Shown piece after piece: positions 56,327 to 64,000 of a stretch of DNA of 64,000 nucleotides. The notes under the pieces are model-generated. The model was not told where the DNA came from. It saw nothing but the letters and a program-made list of their open reading frames with translations, and searched no databases. The translations under genes and the position numbers were made by a program. Source of the stretch: a gamma proteobacterium HTCC2207 (lineage in GTDB: Bacteria > Pseudomonadota > Gammaproteobacteria > Pseudomonadales > Porticoccaceae); NCBI GenBank assembly GCA_905182855.1, contig CAJJDA010000010.1, positions 1-64,000 on the forward strand. The letters run 5' to 3'. Positions within the stretch are counted from its first letter, which is position 1. Every line of letters starts with the position of its first letter.

Positions 56327-56866
56327 GTGAACCTACTTATAAATTTTTCGATTTTTCATCTTGGTTGGCTCGCCTGCGTCGTGGGTGCAGCTAACAATCG
56401 CGCCGCTGAGGGCTGCATCGCTGCCGTCGCACTATTAGCTGTGCATCTTTATCGGGCTGAATTGCGGCGCAACGAGCTTGCCCTCATTGTGGTCGCAGCC
56501 CTGACTGGTCTTTTTTGGGAGAGTGCTCTGCTGTCCCAGGGGTGGTTCGCGTATGCGGGGCAGTCACCGCTGTCGAACCTAGCGCCTTACTGGCTCCTGA
56601 TGATATGGGCACTATTTGCCACTACGATTAATGGGTCCTTGGCTTGGATGAAGGGGCGATTGGTTCTTTCCATGGTTATGGGCGCTGTCTTTGGCCCCAT
56701 GGCGTTTGTCGCCGGAGAAAAGCTTGGCGCTATAGTCTTTACCGATAGGCCTAGTGGTTTGCTGGCCTTGGCGCTAGGCTGGGCCGTTCTGATGCCGCTG
56801 GTGATGTGGATTGCCGACAGAATCAATAGGGATCCTGAGCATGAGGAGCCTCTGTCTGATGTCTGA
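56327..56866 (+). CDS. DUF2878 family membrane protein
   Basis: 179 residues from a GTG at 56327 with AGGG upstream. Several hydrophobic helices with HLGWLACVVGA and SNLAPYWLLMIWALFATT are typical of DUF2878. The family is often found beside cyclopropane synthase and DUF1365 genes, as here, and may serve lipid modification, but its function is unknown. Six genes from here to cfa run the same way with short gaps, so they are probably one transcript. Confidence 0.8.
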   Translation: MNLLINFSIFHLGWLACVVGAANNRAAEGCIAAVALLAVHLYRAELRRNELALIVVAALTGLFWESALLSQGWFAYAGQSPLSNLAPYWLLMIWALFATTINGSLAWMKGRLVLSMVMGAVFGPMAFVAGEKLGAIVFTDRPSGLLALALGWAVLMPLVMWIADRINRDPEHEEPLSDV

Positions 56867-56914
56867 GGCGTTGATGATTGCAGTGGCTTTAAGCTGCGTT
56901 GGAGAGATACGGTA

Positions 56915-57523
56915 ATGCGAGCCGTTTTTCTGGCGCTTATGTGCTGTGCCTCCTCGATCTGCGCCTTTGCCGAGCAGCAGAAACGCTGGGATTTTAACGT
57001 GTCACTGAATGGGCGCGACGTGGGCAGCCATAGCTTTGTGGTCAATGGGAAGGGGGATAATCGAACTGTTAGCTCCTCATTGCGACTTGATTTTCGAGTA
57101 TTACTAATTAAAAAAGTCAGCTACCAGCATCAGGCCAGTGAGGTTTGGCAAGACGGCTGCCTGACCGAGGTGAGCAGCGAAACTCAGCGCAATGGGAAGG
57201 CGCATTCGGTGCAGGCGAATGCAGTGGATGATGGGCTTTCAGTGACAAATAATGCTGGTGTAGAAGTCATTGAAGGCTGTGTGCGGGGCTTCGCCTACTG
57301 GCATCCGCAATGGTTGCAGGCGGTCCGTTTGTTGAATGTCGAGACCGGAGATTATGTGCCAGTCACCCTCAGTCAGACTGTCTCGCAGGACGACAATATC
57401 ACCCATCTGACGATTACGACAGCCAAAGCCGACATTTATCTGGAGTACGATGCCGCGGGTGACTGGTTGTCATTACAGACTAAGCTGCCGCTGGTCGGAG
57501 AGCTTAGGTATCAGCGTTATTAA
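56915..57523 (+). CDS. DUF6134-like secreted protein
   Basis: 202 residues with a signal peptide MRAVFLALMCCASSICAFA cleaved before EQQKRWDF. The mature part is rich in beta-strand (FNVSLNGRDVGSHSFVVNG, then WLSLQTKLPLVGELRYQRY), as in DUF6134 periplasmic proteins. The role is unknown. It lies 48 bases after DUF2878 and 17 before the lipocalin gene, which suggests a periplasmic partner in lipid handling. Confidence 0.7.
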   Translation: MRAVFLALMCCASSICAFAEQQKRWDFNVSLNGRDVGSHSFVVNGKGDNRTVSSSLRLDFRVLLIKKVSYQHQASEVWQDGCLTEVSSETQRNGKAHSVQANAVDDGLSVTNNAGVEVIEGCVRGFAYWHPQWLQAVRLLNVETGDYVPVTLSQTVSQDDNITHLTITTAKADIYLEYDAAGDWLSLQTKLPLVGELRYQRY

Positions 57524-57540
57524 TTAGGAGGGCGCCAGAC

Positions 57541-58074
57541 ATGAATAGATCCAAAGCGTTATGCATTGCCATATTATCAGTCATTTCCGGATGTAGTAAT
57601 CAGCATTCCATGACTCCCGTTGACTATGTTGATTTAGAACGGTTTATGGGCGATTGGTATGTGATTGCCAATATCCCCACATATTTTGAGAAGAATGCAT
57701 ACAACCCTCTCGAGTCTTACCGTCTAGACGAGGACGGATCAATTGCTACGACATTTAGTTTTAATGCGGGGTCTTTCGATGGTGAACAAAAGGTCTTTCG
57801 CCCTCGGGCCTTTATCACCGACCCTGTCAGTAACGCGGTTTGGGGTATGCAGTTCGTTTGGCCGATTAAAGCAGACTACCGCATTGTCTACTTAGATGAG
57901 GACTATCAAACTACGATTATTGGGCGCAATAACCTCGACTATGTTTGGATCATGGCGCGCAGCCCACAGATATCTGAGCAGAGTTATTCTGAGTTAGAGG
58001 CATTTGTTATGGCGTTAGGATATGACTCGACATTATTGATCAAAGCGCAACATCAGCTTACGACTTCACCCTAA
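57541..58074 (+). CDS. blc: Outer-membrane lipocalin Blc-like lipoprotein
   Basis: 177 residues. The lipobox VISGC follows the signal sequence. The family hallmark ERFMGDWYVIANIPTYFEKNAYNPLESYRL and WPIKADYRIVYLDEDYQTTIIGR are complete. Blc proteins bind lysophospholipids or fatty acids and are attached to the outer membrane. Placement between DUF6134 and the FAD oxidoreductase supports work on membrane lipids. A GGAGGG ribosome site precedes the start. Confidence 0.9.
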   Translation: MNRSKALCIAILSVISGCSNQHSMTPVDYVDLERFMGDWYVIANIPTYFEKNAYNPLESYRLDEDGSIATTFSFNAGSFDGEQKVFRPRAFITDPVSNAVWGMQFVWPIKADYRIVYLDEDYQTTIIGRNNLDYVWIMARSPQISEQSYSELEAFVMALGYDSTLLIKAQHQLTTSP

Positions 58075-58097
58075 ACTAAGATAACTAACTGGCATTT

Positions 58098-59337
58098 ATG
58101 CACATAGCAATTATAGGTACAGGCATCGCAGGTAATGTTGCGTCTTATCATCTCAATCGCCAACATGAGATTACGGTATTTGAGGCCAATGATTACATAG
58201 GGGGTCATACCCATACTCATGCCATCACCCACAATGGTGCCAGCTATCAGGTGGATACTGGCTTTATTGTATTCAACCACAAAACCTATCCTAATTTTAT
58301 AAAATTACTCGCTGAGCTCGGCGTGGAAGAGCAGCTATCGACTATGAGCTTTGGGGTTAAGTGCGAAAAGACCGGCCTTGAATATATGGGCTCCACCCTA
58401 AACAGCCTGTTTGCGCAGCGACGCAATCTGTTGCGCCCGTCGTTCTGGAAAATGATTATTGAAATTTTGCGGTTCAATAAAGAGGGTCGAGGGCTCGTGG
58501 TCGATGATATTGATGATATTACGTTGGGTGAATATCTTCAGCGCGGAAACTATAGTCAGGGGTTTATTGATTACTATCTAATCCCCATGGCGGCAGCTGT
58601 GTGGTCGGCAGACATGCAGATCATGTATCAGTTTCCGGCACGTTACCTGATTCGGTTCTTTCAAAATCATGGCTTGCTGAATGTTAATGATCGCCCAGAT
58701 TGGTATGTCATTAAGGGTGGTTCGAAAACCTATGCCAAGGCTCTAACCGCATCCTTTAACGATAAGATACGTTTGGACTGCTCCTGTGCAATCAATCCGG
58801 CGTGTCGACGATGGCGTTTTTATTACCAGCCGATTTGGTGAAGAAAAATTTGATGCAGTTTTTATTGCCAGTCATAGCGATCAGGCGCTGGCGGTGCTTG
58901 CGGACCCCAGTGAGACTGAGTTAGAAGTGCTGGGTGCGATTAAATATCAGGGCAATGAAGTACTGTTGCATACCGATGAGTCTGTCTTACCAACGCGCAG
59001 ACGCGCCTGGGCGGCGTGGAATTATCATTTGCTTGGTGGTAACCAAACGAGGGTGCCGGTGACCTATAATATGAATATTTTGCAGGGCTTTGATTGTCCG
59101 CAACAGTTTTGCGTGACATTGAATAATAGCGATGCGATTGATCCGAGTAAGGTGTTGAAACGCATGCACTATCAGCATCCAGTTTACACGCCAGAGTCTG
59201 TCGCCGCGCAGGCACGGCAGGCAGAGATCAATATAGGTCGAACCTTTTACTGCGGTGCTTACTGGCGCTATGGATTCCATGAAGACGGCGTTGTGAGTGC
59301 GCTTGCGGCTCTGAAACATTTCGAGCAGAGTTTGTGA
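58098..59337 (+). CDS. FAD-dependent amine-oxidase-fold oxidoreductase (one frameshift)
   Basis: The dinucleotide motif IAIIGTGIAGNVASYHL opens the chain, followed by DYIGGHTHTH. An extra C at 58783-58784 splits the protein between IRLDCS and VQSIRRVDDGVFITSRFGEE; the second part includes DAVFIASHSDQALAVL and the ending YWRYGFHEDGVVSALAALKHFEQ. Restored length is 412 residues, as expected for the COG2907 group of predicted NAD/FAD-binding proteins next to DUF1365 and cfa. It may desaturate or oxidise lipid acyl chains. Translation passes directly into DUF1365 by a GTGA overlap. Confidence 0.85.
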
Positions 59338-60113
59338 CGGGACGCAGCCGAATCTATCATGGAAGCCTAAGCCACTGCCGCAATATGCCGGTGATTAATC
59401 GGTTTCGCTACAGTCTCTTTATGCTTTACCTTGATCTCGAGGAGCTGGAAAAAATATTTTCAAAATACTGGCTCTGGTCTAGTAAAGGGATCAATTTTGC
59501 TTGGTTTAGACGCGCGGATCATGTCGGTTGTGTTGGGGAGTCTTTAGGCGAGACCATTCGTGACATGGTGGAACGGGAAACTGGCAGTCGACCGTCGGGG
59601 CCTGTCTGTCTATTAACTAATTTGCGGCATCTTTTTTATAAATCCAATCCGGTCAGCTTTTATTATTGTTTCGAGGCTGATGGTGAGACAGTGCAGGCCA
59701 TAGTTGCAGAGGTGACTAATACCCCCTGGGGTGAGCGATACTGTTATGTTTTGGGTGATGAACAACGGAACGACTGTGAGAATACCTCAATGCAACATTA
59801 CCGAACTAATAAGCAATTTACGGTATCACCCTTTATGCCTATGGATATGCATTATGAGTTCTATTTTTCACCGCCAGCAGAAACACTCATTGTGCAGATG
59901 GAAAACCATCGTCAGGGTGAGAAGGTTTTTGAGGTTGAATTGATGCTGCTTGGTGAGACGATTAGTTCATTGTCCCTAGCGAGAAATCTATTTCGGCTGC
60001 CATGGATTACAGCAAAAATAACAATAGCAATTTATTGGCAGGCGTTGAGGCTTTGGCTCAAGCGCGTGCCGTTTTTAGGTCATGGTGGTGAAGGTCAGCC
60101 ACAGAAAAAATAG
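59334..60113 (+). CDS. DUF1365 family protein
   Basis: 259 residues from a GTG overlapping the preceding stop. SRIYHGSLSHCRNMPVINRFRYSLFM is the family opening; LLTNLRHLFYKSNPVSFYYCF and NKQFTVSPFMPMDMHYEFYF are conserved. Function is unknown, but genes almost always lie between a COG2907 flavoprotein and a cyclopropane synthase, as here. It probably acts on membrane fatty-acid chains. Confidence 0.9.
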   Translation: MTGRSRIYHGSLSHCRNMPVINRFRYSLFMLYLDLEELEKIFSKYWLWSSKGINFAWFRRADHVGCVGESLGETIRDMVERETGSRPSGPVCLLTNLRHLFYKSNPVSFYYCFEADGETVQAIVAEVTNTPWGERYCYVLGDEQRNDCENTSMQHYRTNKQFTVSPFMPMDMHYEFYFSPPAETLIVQMENHRQGEKVFEVELMLLGETISSLSLARNLFRLPWITAKITIAIYWQALRLWLKRVPFLGHGGEGQPQKK

Positions 60114-61394
60114 GTGAGTTATCCATTGAGTGTAGATATTTCGGCGGTCATTCAAGTCAGTAAACCACGAAGAATTGACAAATATGCCCGTGCTAATGTG
60201 TTGGCGCGATTCGAAAAAATTAGCCGCGGACAAATTCGTATCATCGACAGTACCGGCGAGAGGGTATTTGGTCAATGTAATGCAGCCGATGACCTGCAGG
60301 TGGATATTCGGGTCATTGATCAGCGGTTTTATTCTGACCTGGCTTTTGGTGGGACTGTTGCGGCCGGTGAGTCCTATATGCAGGGCTGTTGGCATTGCAG
60401 CGATCTAACCGGTCTAATTCGAATAATGGTGCGCAATCGCAATATTCTAGAGGCTGTGGACGGTCGTCTATCATACTTTAAAAGGCCTATTCTGCGCCTT
60501 GGCCACTGGTTAAACCGCAACACTCAGTCGGGCAGCAGGCGCAATATCGAGGCGCATTATGACTTGGGCAATGACATGTTTGAGCTGTTTCTCGACCCTA
60601 CCATGATGTATTCGAGTGCCTATTATCCTGAGCCAACTTCAACACTGGGCGAAGCGGCTGTAGCTAAACTGAAGCGCATCTGTGATAAATTGCAACTGTG
60701 CAGTGACGACCATGTGATTGAAATCGGCACTGGTTGGGGCGGGTTTGCCATCTATGCGGCCAGTCATTATGGCTGTAAGGTCACGACCACCACTATATCC
60801 AAAGAGCAGCATGCCATGGCAGTCAGCCGCGTAGTCGCAGCTGGTTTGCAAGACAGAGTTACCCTGTTGATGGAAGACTACAGAGACCTGACCGGCGAAT
60901 ATGACAAGCTGGTGTCGATCGAAATGATTGAGGCGGTAGGTCATCAGTATCTGGATACCTATTTTTCCAAGTGTAGTTCTCTGCTAAAAGCTGAGGGTAT
61001 TATGTTGATACAGGCGATAACGATTGCCGATCAACAGTACGACAGCGCGGTTAACTCTGTTGATTTCATTCAGCGATATATCTTCCCTGGAGGGTTTATA
61101 CCTTCTGTGTCTGCCATCACTCAGTCGGTTAAGGTGTCAACCGATATGCGGCTGTTTCACCTTGAGGATATTGGGCCGCACTATGCCACTACATTGCAGC
61201 ATTGGCGCGAACGTTTTTTTGAGAATATTGACAGTATCAGAGCGCTAGGCTACTCCGAGCAGTTTATTCGCATGTGGGAGTTTTACCTCTGTTATAGCGA
61301 GGGAGGCTTTTTGGAACGAGTGCTTGGCGACGCGCATTTGGTGTTCATCAAACCAGATAACCGTATTGACTGGCGTCTGATGTCTACCCGATAA
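60114..61394 (+). CDS. cfa: Cyclopropane-fatty-acyl-phospholipid synthase family protein
   Basis: 426 residues from a GTG directly after the DUF1365 stop. The SAM motif VIEIGTGWGGFAIYAASHYGC, SIEMIEAVGHQYLDTYF, and YLCYSEGGFLERV are characteristic. The enzyme methylates or cyclopropanates double bonds of phospholipid acyl chains. Members in flavoprotein-DUF1365 clusters may make branched or furan-type fatty acids rather than cyclopropanes, which cannot be decided from sequence here. A weak hairpin AACCTA / TAGGTT with four Ts overlaps the stop and may end transcription. Confidence 0.9.
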   Translation: MSYPLSVDISAVIQVSKPRRIDKYARANVLARFEKISRGQIRIIDSTGERVFGQCNAADDLQVDIRVIDQRFYSDLAFGGTVAAGESYMQGCWHCSDLTGLIRIMVRNRNILEAVDGRLSYFKRPILRLGHWLNRNTQSGSRRNIEAHYDLGNDMFELFLDPTMMYSSAYYPEPTSTLGEAAVAKLKRICDKLQLCSDDHVIEIGTGWGGFAIYAASHYGCKVTTTTISKEQHAMAVSRVVAAGLQDRVTLLMEDYRDLTGEYDKLVSIEMIEAVGHQYLDTYFSKCSSLLKAEGIMLIQAITIADQQYDSAVNSVDFIQRYIFPGGFIPSVSAITQSVKVSTDMRLFHLEDIGPHYATTLQHWRERFFENIDSIRALGYSEQFIRMWEFYLCYSEGGFLERVLGDAHLVFIKPDNRIDWRLMSTR

Positions 61395-61505
61395 CCTAAT
61401 ATACCCTAGGTTTTGCGTCTAGCGAGGTGTATTTTCCGCGCAGATTTGGGTACCCTTGCATCCCAGTGATCATTAGATCCTTCCCGCAATTTTCTGGTTA
61501 TTGGA

Positions 61506-62821
61506 GTGCTAAAAATTTTGAATTCGATTACTTCCGAACTCTCGGCCCAGTCGCGTATCTTAGATAAAGACCAACAATTTGTCTGGCACCCCTATTCTTC
61601 CTTATCTGCACCGATTCCGGCTTATGAGGTGGTGTTCGCTGAGGGTGTTAACCTACATCTTGCCGACGGGAGCCAGTTGATCGATGGTATGGCCTCATGG
61701 TGGTGCGCGATTCATGGGTACAACCATCCTGCGCTTAATGCTGCAGCCAAGGCCCAGATTGATAAGTTCAGCCATGTCATGTTTGGCGGTATTACCCATG
61801 CCCCCGCCGTCGATCTCTGTGAAACGTTGGTCAACATAACACCGCGTGGACTAGACAAAGTCTTCCTGTCTGATTCGGGTTCTGTGGCGGTTGAAGTAGC
61901 CATAAAAATGGCATTTCAGTATTGGATATCTGTGGGTAAACCTGACAAAAATAAACTCCTCAGCCTCCACAATGGTTACCATGGCGATACCTTTGCTGCA
62001 ATGTCGGTGTGCGACCCAGTGAACGGTATGCACCATATGTTTGATCAGGTCCTGGCCAAGCACTATTTTGCGCCAGCGCCTCAGATTGGTGTGGATGAAC
62101 CATGGGATGAGGATGATATCGCTGAGTTTTCCGCAATAATAGCAGCCAAAAAAGATCAATTAGCCGCGGTCATTTTGGAACCTATTGTTCAGGGTGCCGG
62201 GGGTATGCGCTTTTATTCTCCGGAGTATTTGCGGCGGGTACGTGAACTCTGTGATGAGCACGATGTGCTGTTAATCGCCGATGAAATTGCTACAGGTTTT
62301 GGTCGTACAGGTAAGTTATTTGCCTGTGAATGGGCTGGTTTGCCCCTGACATTATGTGTCTAGGTAAGGCCATTACGGGCGGTTATATGACACTTGCGGC
62401 AACCCTTTGCAGTGCGGAGGTCAGCCGTGGTATCTGCGAAGGTGAGGCTGGTTGCTTTATGCATGGCCCCACTTTTATGGGTAATCCCTTGGCCTGTGCA
62501 GTGGCCAATGCGAGTCTTGAGCTACTCTTAAGCAGTGATTGGGAGGCAAATATAAGACGTATTGAGGCGTCGCTCAGTACTGAGTTGTTGCGCTTTGACG
62601 GCATTGAGGCTGTTGCACAAACAAGGGTACTTGGCGGCATTGGGGTTATCGAAATGAAAGTCGCTGTGAATCTGGCTGAAATTCAAAAACAGTTTGTGGC
62701 CGAGGGCATTTGGGTGCGTCCCTTTGGCAAATTGGTCTACGTAATGCCGCCTTATATCATAAAGGAGGAGGAACTCAGCAGACTGATGCAGGGTATTTTC
62801 AATGTCCTCTCGACAGCCTGA
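61506..62821 (+). CDS. bioA: Adenosylmethionine-8-amino-7-oxononanoate aminotransferase BioA (one frameshift)
   Basis: BioA makes 7,8-diaminopelargonate in biotin synthesis with SAM as amino donor. [52 protein letters not shown] and [22 protein letters not shown] lie in the first part. After a missing base near 62340-62343 the chain continues [22 protein letters not shown], holding the PLP lysine, then [19 protein letters not shown]. Restored length is about 438 residues. Translation may begin at GTG 61506 or TTG 61518, the latter better placed after TTGGAG. No other bio gene is in the window. Confidence 0.9.
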
Positions 62822-62905
62822 TTAAGCAATCTAAACACAGATCTCAGTACCTGTCGCCGCGGACCTGAAAATCTCCATTGGTGAAAGCCGCGTACTGCAA
62901 TTATA

Positions 62906-63793
62906 ATGAAAGCCTTTAACCAGTCGGATTGTTCGATGTCCATTCGTAAAAATCAGCTAGAAGCCAACAAGTTACAAAAGAGGCTGCGGCGTAACGTCGG
63001 TCAGGCGGTCGCTGACTACAATATGATCGAATCGGGTGACCGTATTATGGTTTGCCTGTCTGGCGGTAAAGATTCTTACGCCATGTTAGATATCTTAATG
63101 AACCTGCAAAAGAATGCACCTATCGATTTTGAGCTGATAGCGGTTAATCTCGACCAAAAACAACCGGGCTTTCCTGAGGCTGTTTTGCCAGCCTATTTAG
63201 ATGGTTTGGATATTGAATACCATATCCTTGAGAAAGATACCTATAGCATCGTTACTAGCAAGATCCCAGAAGGTAAAACCTATTGCAGCCTCTGTTCGCG
63301 TCTGCGTCGAGGCACCCTGTATGGTTTTGCTGAGCAGATTGGCGCGACGAAAGTGGCGTTAGGTCATCACCGAGACGATATTGTTGAAACGTTGTTTCTA
63401 AATATGTTCTTCCAAGGCAAACTCAAAGCTATGCCGCCGAAACTTCTTTCTGATGATAAGAAAAATATTTTAATTCGGCCTTTGGCTTATTGCCGTGAGA
63501 CCGATCTAATCGCACTGGCCGAACTTAAGCAATTTCCAATTATTCCCTGTAATCTCTGTGGGTCTCAAGATGGTTTGCAGCGCAACGTGGTGAAGTCGAT
63601 GCTGATTGGTTGGGAGCGAGAGTTTCCGGGTCGCATTGATAGTATATTTGGGGCTATCAAAAATATATCACCGTCTCAATTAGCAGATGTTAGCCTCTTC
63701 GATTTTACCGGACTGCAGTTGGATCGAGGGACGTTGAGTGACTCTGCTACCCTTGAGGTAGAGACGCATATTCGAGCGCTCAATCTTTCATAA
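62906..63793 (+). CDS. ttcA: tRNA 2-thiocytidine(32) synthetase TtcA
   Basis: 295 residues. TtcA thiolates C32 in certain tRNAs with an iron-sulfur cluster. [21 protein letters not shown], the PP-loop [15 protein letters not shown], and the two CxxC sites [14 protein letters not shown] and [12 protein letters not shown] match the family. The start at 62906 is accepted; ATG 62936 is an alternative with ten fewer residues. It is read in the same direction as the putP gene 18 bases downstream. Confidence 0.94.
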   Translation: MKAFNQSDCSMSIRKNQLEANKLQKRLRRNVGQAVADYNMIESGDRIMVCLSGGKDSYAMLDILMNLQKNAPIDFELIAVNLDQKQPGFPEAVLPAYLDGLDIEYHILEKDTYSIVTSKIPEGKTYCSLCSRLRRGTLYGFAEQIGATKVALGHHRDDIVETLFLNMFFQGKLKAMPPKLLSDDKKNILIRPLAYCRETDLIALAELKQFPIIPCNLCGSQDGLQRNVVKSMLIGWEREFPGRIDSIFGAIKNISPSQLADVSLFDFTGLQLDRGTLSDSATLEVETHIRALNLS

Positions 63794-63811
63794 TAAAACT
63801 AAGAGGCCATT

Positions 63812-64000
63812 ATGCCCCCATTGTCTGCGTCAACCGTTATTGCTTTTATTGTCTATGTGGTTATCGTTTTAGCCATTGGTGTTTATGCCTATGTGCGCAC
63901 CAAAAATGCATCAGACTACTTTTTGGGTGGTAGAAATCTTTCTCCAGCTGTGGCTGCCATCAGTGCTGGAGCCTCCGATATGAGTGGTTGGGTTCTGTTG
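63812..64000 (+). CDS. putP: Sodium:proline symporter PutP (start only, cut by the window edge)
   Basis: The first 63 codons are present. MPPLSASTVIAFIVYVVIV, then ASDYFLGGRNLSPAVAA and GASDMSGWVLL, match the N terminus of PutP, a sodium/solute symporter for proline. AAGAGG precedes the start by five bases. The gene continues beyond base 64000, so its integrity cannot be judged. Confidence 0.9.
   Translation, partial: MPPLSASTVIAFIVYVVIVLAIGVYAYVRTKNASDYFLGGRNLSPAVAAISAGASDMSGWVLL

Noticed and set aside
1-64000. CRISPR arrays, insertion sequences and prophage genes
   Set aside because: No regularly spaced repeats, transposase, integrase or phage structural motifs were seen on either strand.

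Overview
The window reads as chromosomal DNA of an aerobic marine gammaproteobacterium, probably of the oligotrophic marine (OMG) groups near SAR92/Porticoccaceae. This rests on family content (QueD, CmoA, CmoB, SlyX, TtcA, RlmJ, CvfB, a large TonB receptor, two BCCT osmolyte transporters and a DddD-type DMSP lyase locus); no marker-gene phylogeny was possible here. No insertion sequence, prophage or CRISPR array was seen. The 3' end of a tRNA-Arg gene is duplicated 177 bp away, beside an AT-rich gene and about 0.8 kb of gene-poor sequence.

Layout. 0-3 kb: two tRNAs with a clear promoter, queD, an MFS transporter and cvfB. 3.2-9.7 kb: TonB receptor, TPR-sulfotransferase, a second sulfotransferase and an Asp/Asn beta-hydroxylase. 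9.9-18.6 kb: a catabolic island with an imine (P2C-type) reductase, a LysR regulator and an operon of aldehyde dehydrogenase, metal-site-deficient M19 dipeptidase homologue, BCCT transporter, an unrecognised protein of about 575 aa and a DUF3726 protein. I find no described pathway for this set and rate it the best candidate for an undescribed system. 18.6-27.5 kb: a DMSP cleavage locus (dddT-dddB-dddC-iclR-lysR leftward, dddD rightward). 27.4-34.8 kb: DksA-like protein, LysR and purU-soxBDAG, which process N-methyl groups. 35-38.4 kb: an SLT lipoprotein, a Baeyer-Villiger-type monooxygenase and rlmJ. 38.4-40.5 kb: gene-poor tRNA-Arg locus. 40.5-55.6 kb: lrp/ald, cmoB, slyX, an aldehyde dehydrogenase, PreP-like peptidase with cmoA, a fatty-acid oxidation group, a TSUP permease and slyD. 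55.6-64 kb: smr, a membrane-lipid group (DUF2878, DUF6134, lipocalin, FAD oxidoreductase, DUF1365, cfa), bioA, ttcA and the start of putP.

The catabolic genes fit together. BCCT carriers would import betaine-like osmolytes. DddD/DddB/DddC would convert DMSP through 3-hydroxypropionate and malonate semialdehyde to acetyl-CoA. The unnamed operon would break down another, probably N-containing, compound. The SoxBDAG-like oxidase would demethylate an N-methyl amino acid, and PurU recycles the one-carbon unit.

A strong technical signal runs through the window. Eight genes (10.97-11.85, 16.1-17.8, 24.9-27.5, 33.9-34.8, 35.2-35.9, 36.0-37.4, 58.1-59.3 and 61.5-62.8 kb) carry 15 inferred single-base indels and no in-frame nonsense change once the frame is followed. 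This looks more like uncorrected sequencing error than gene decay. These genes are annotated below as full-length loci with the break points given.
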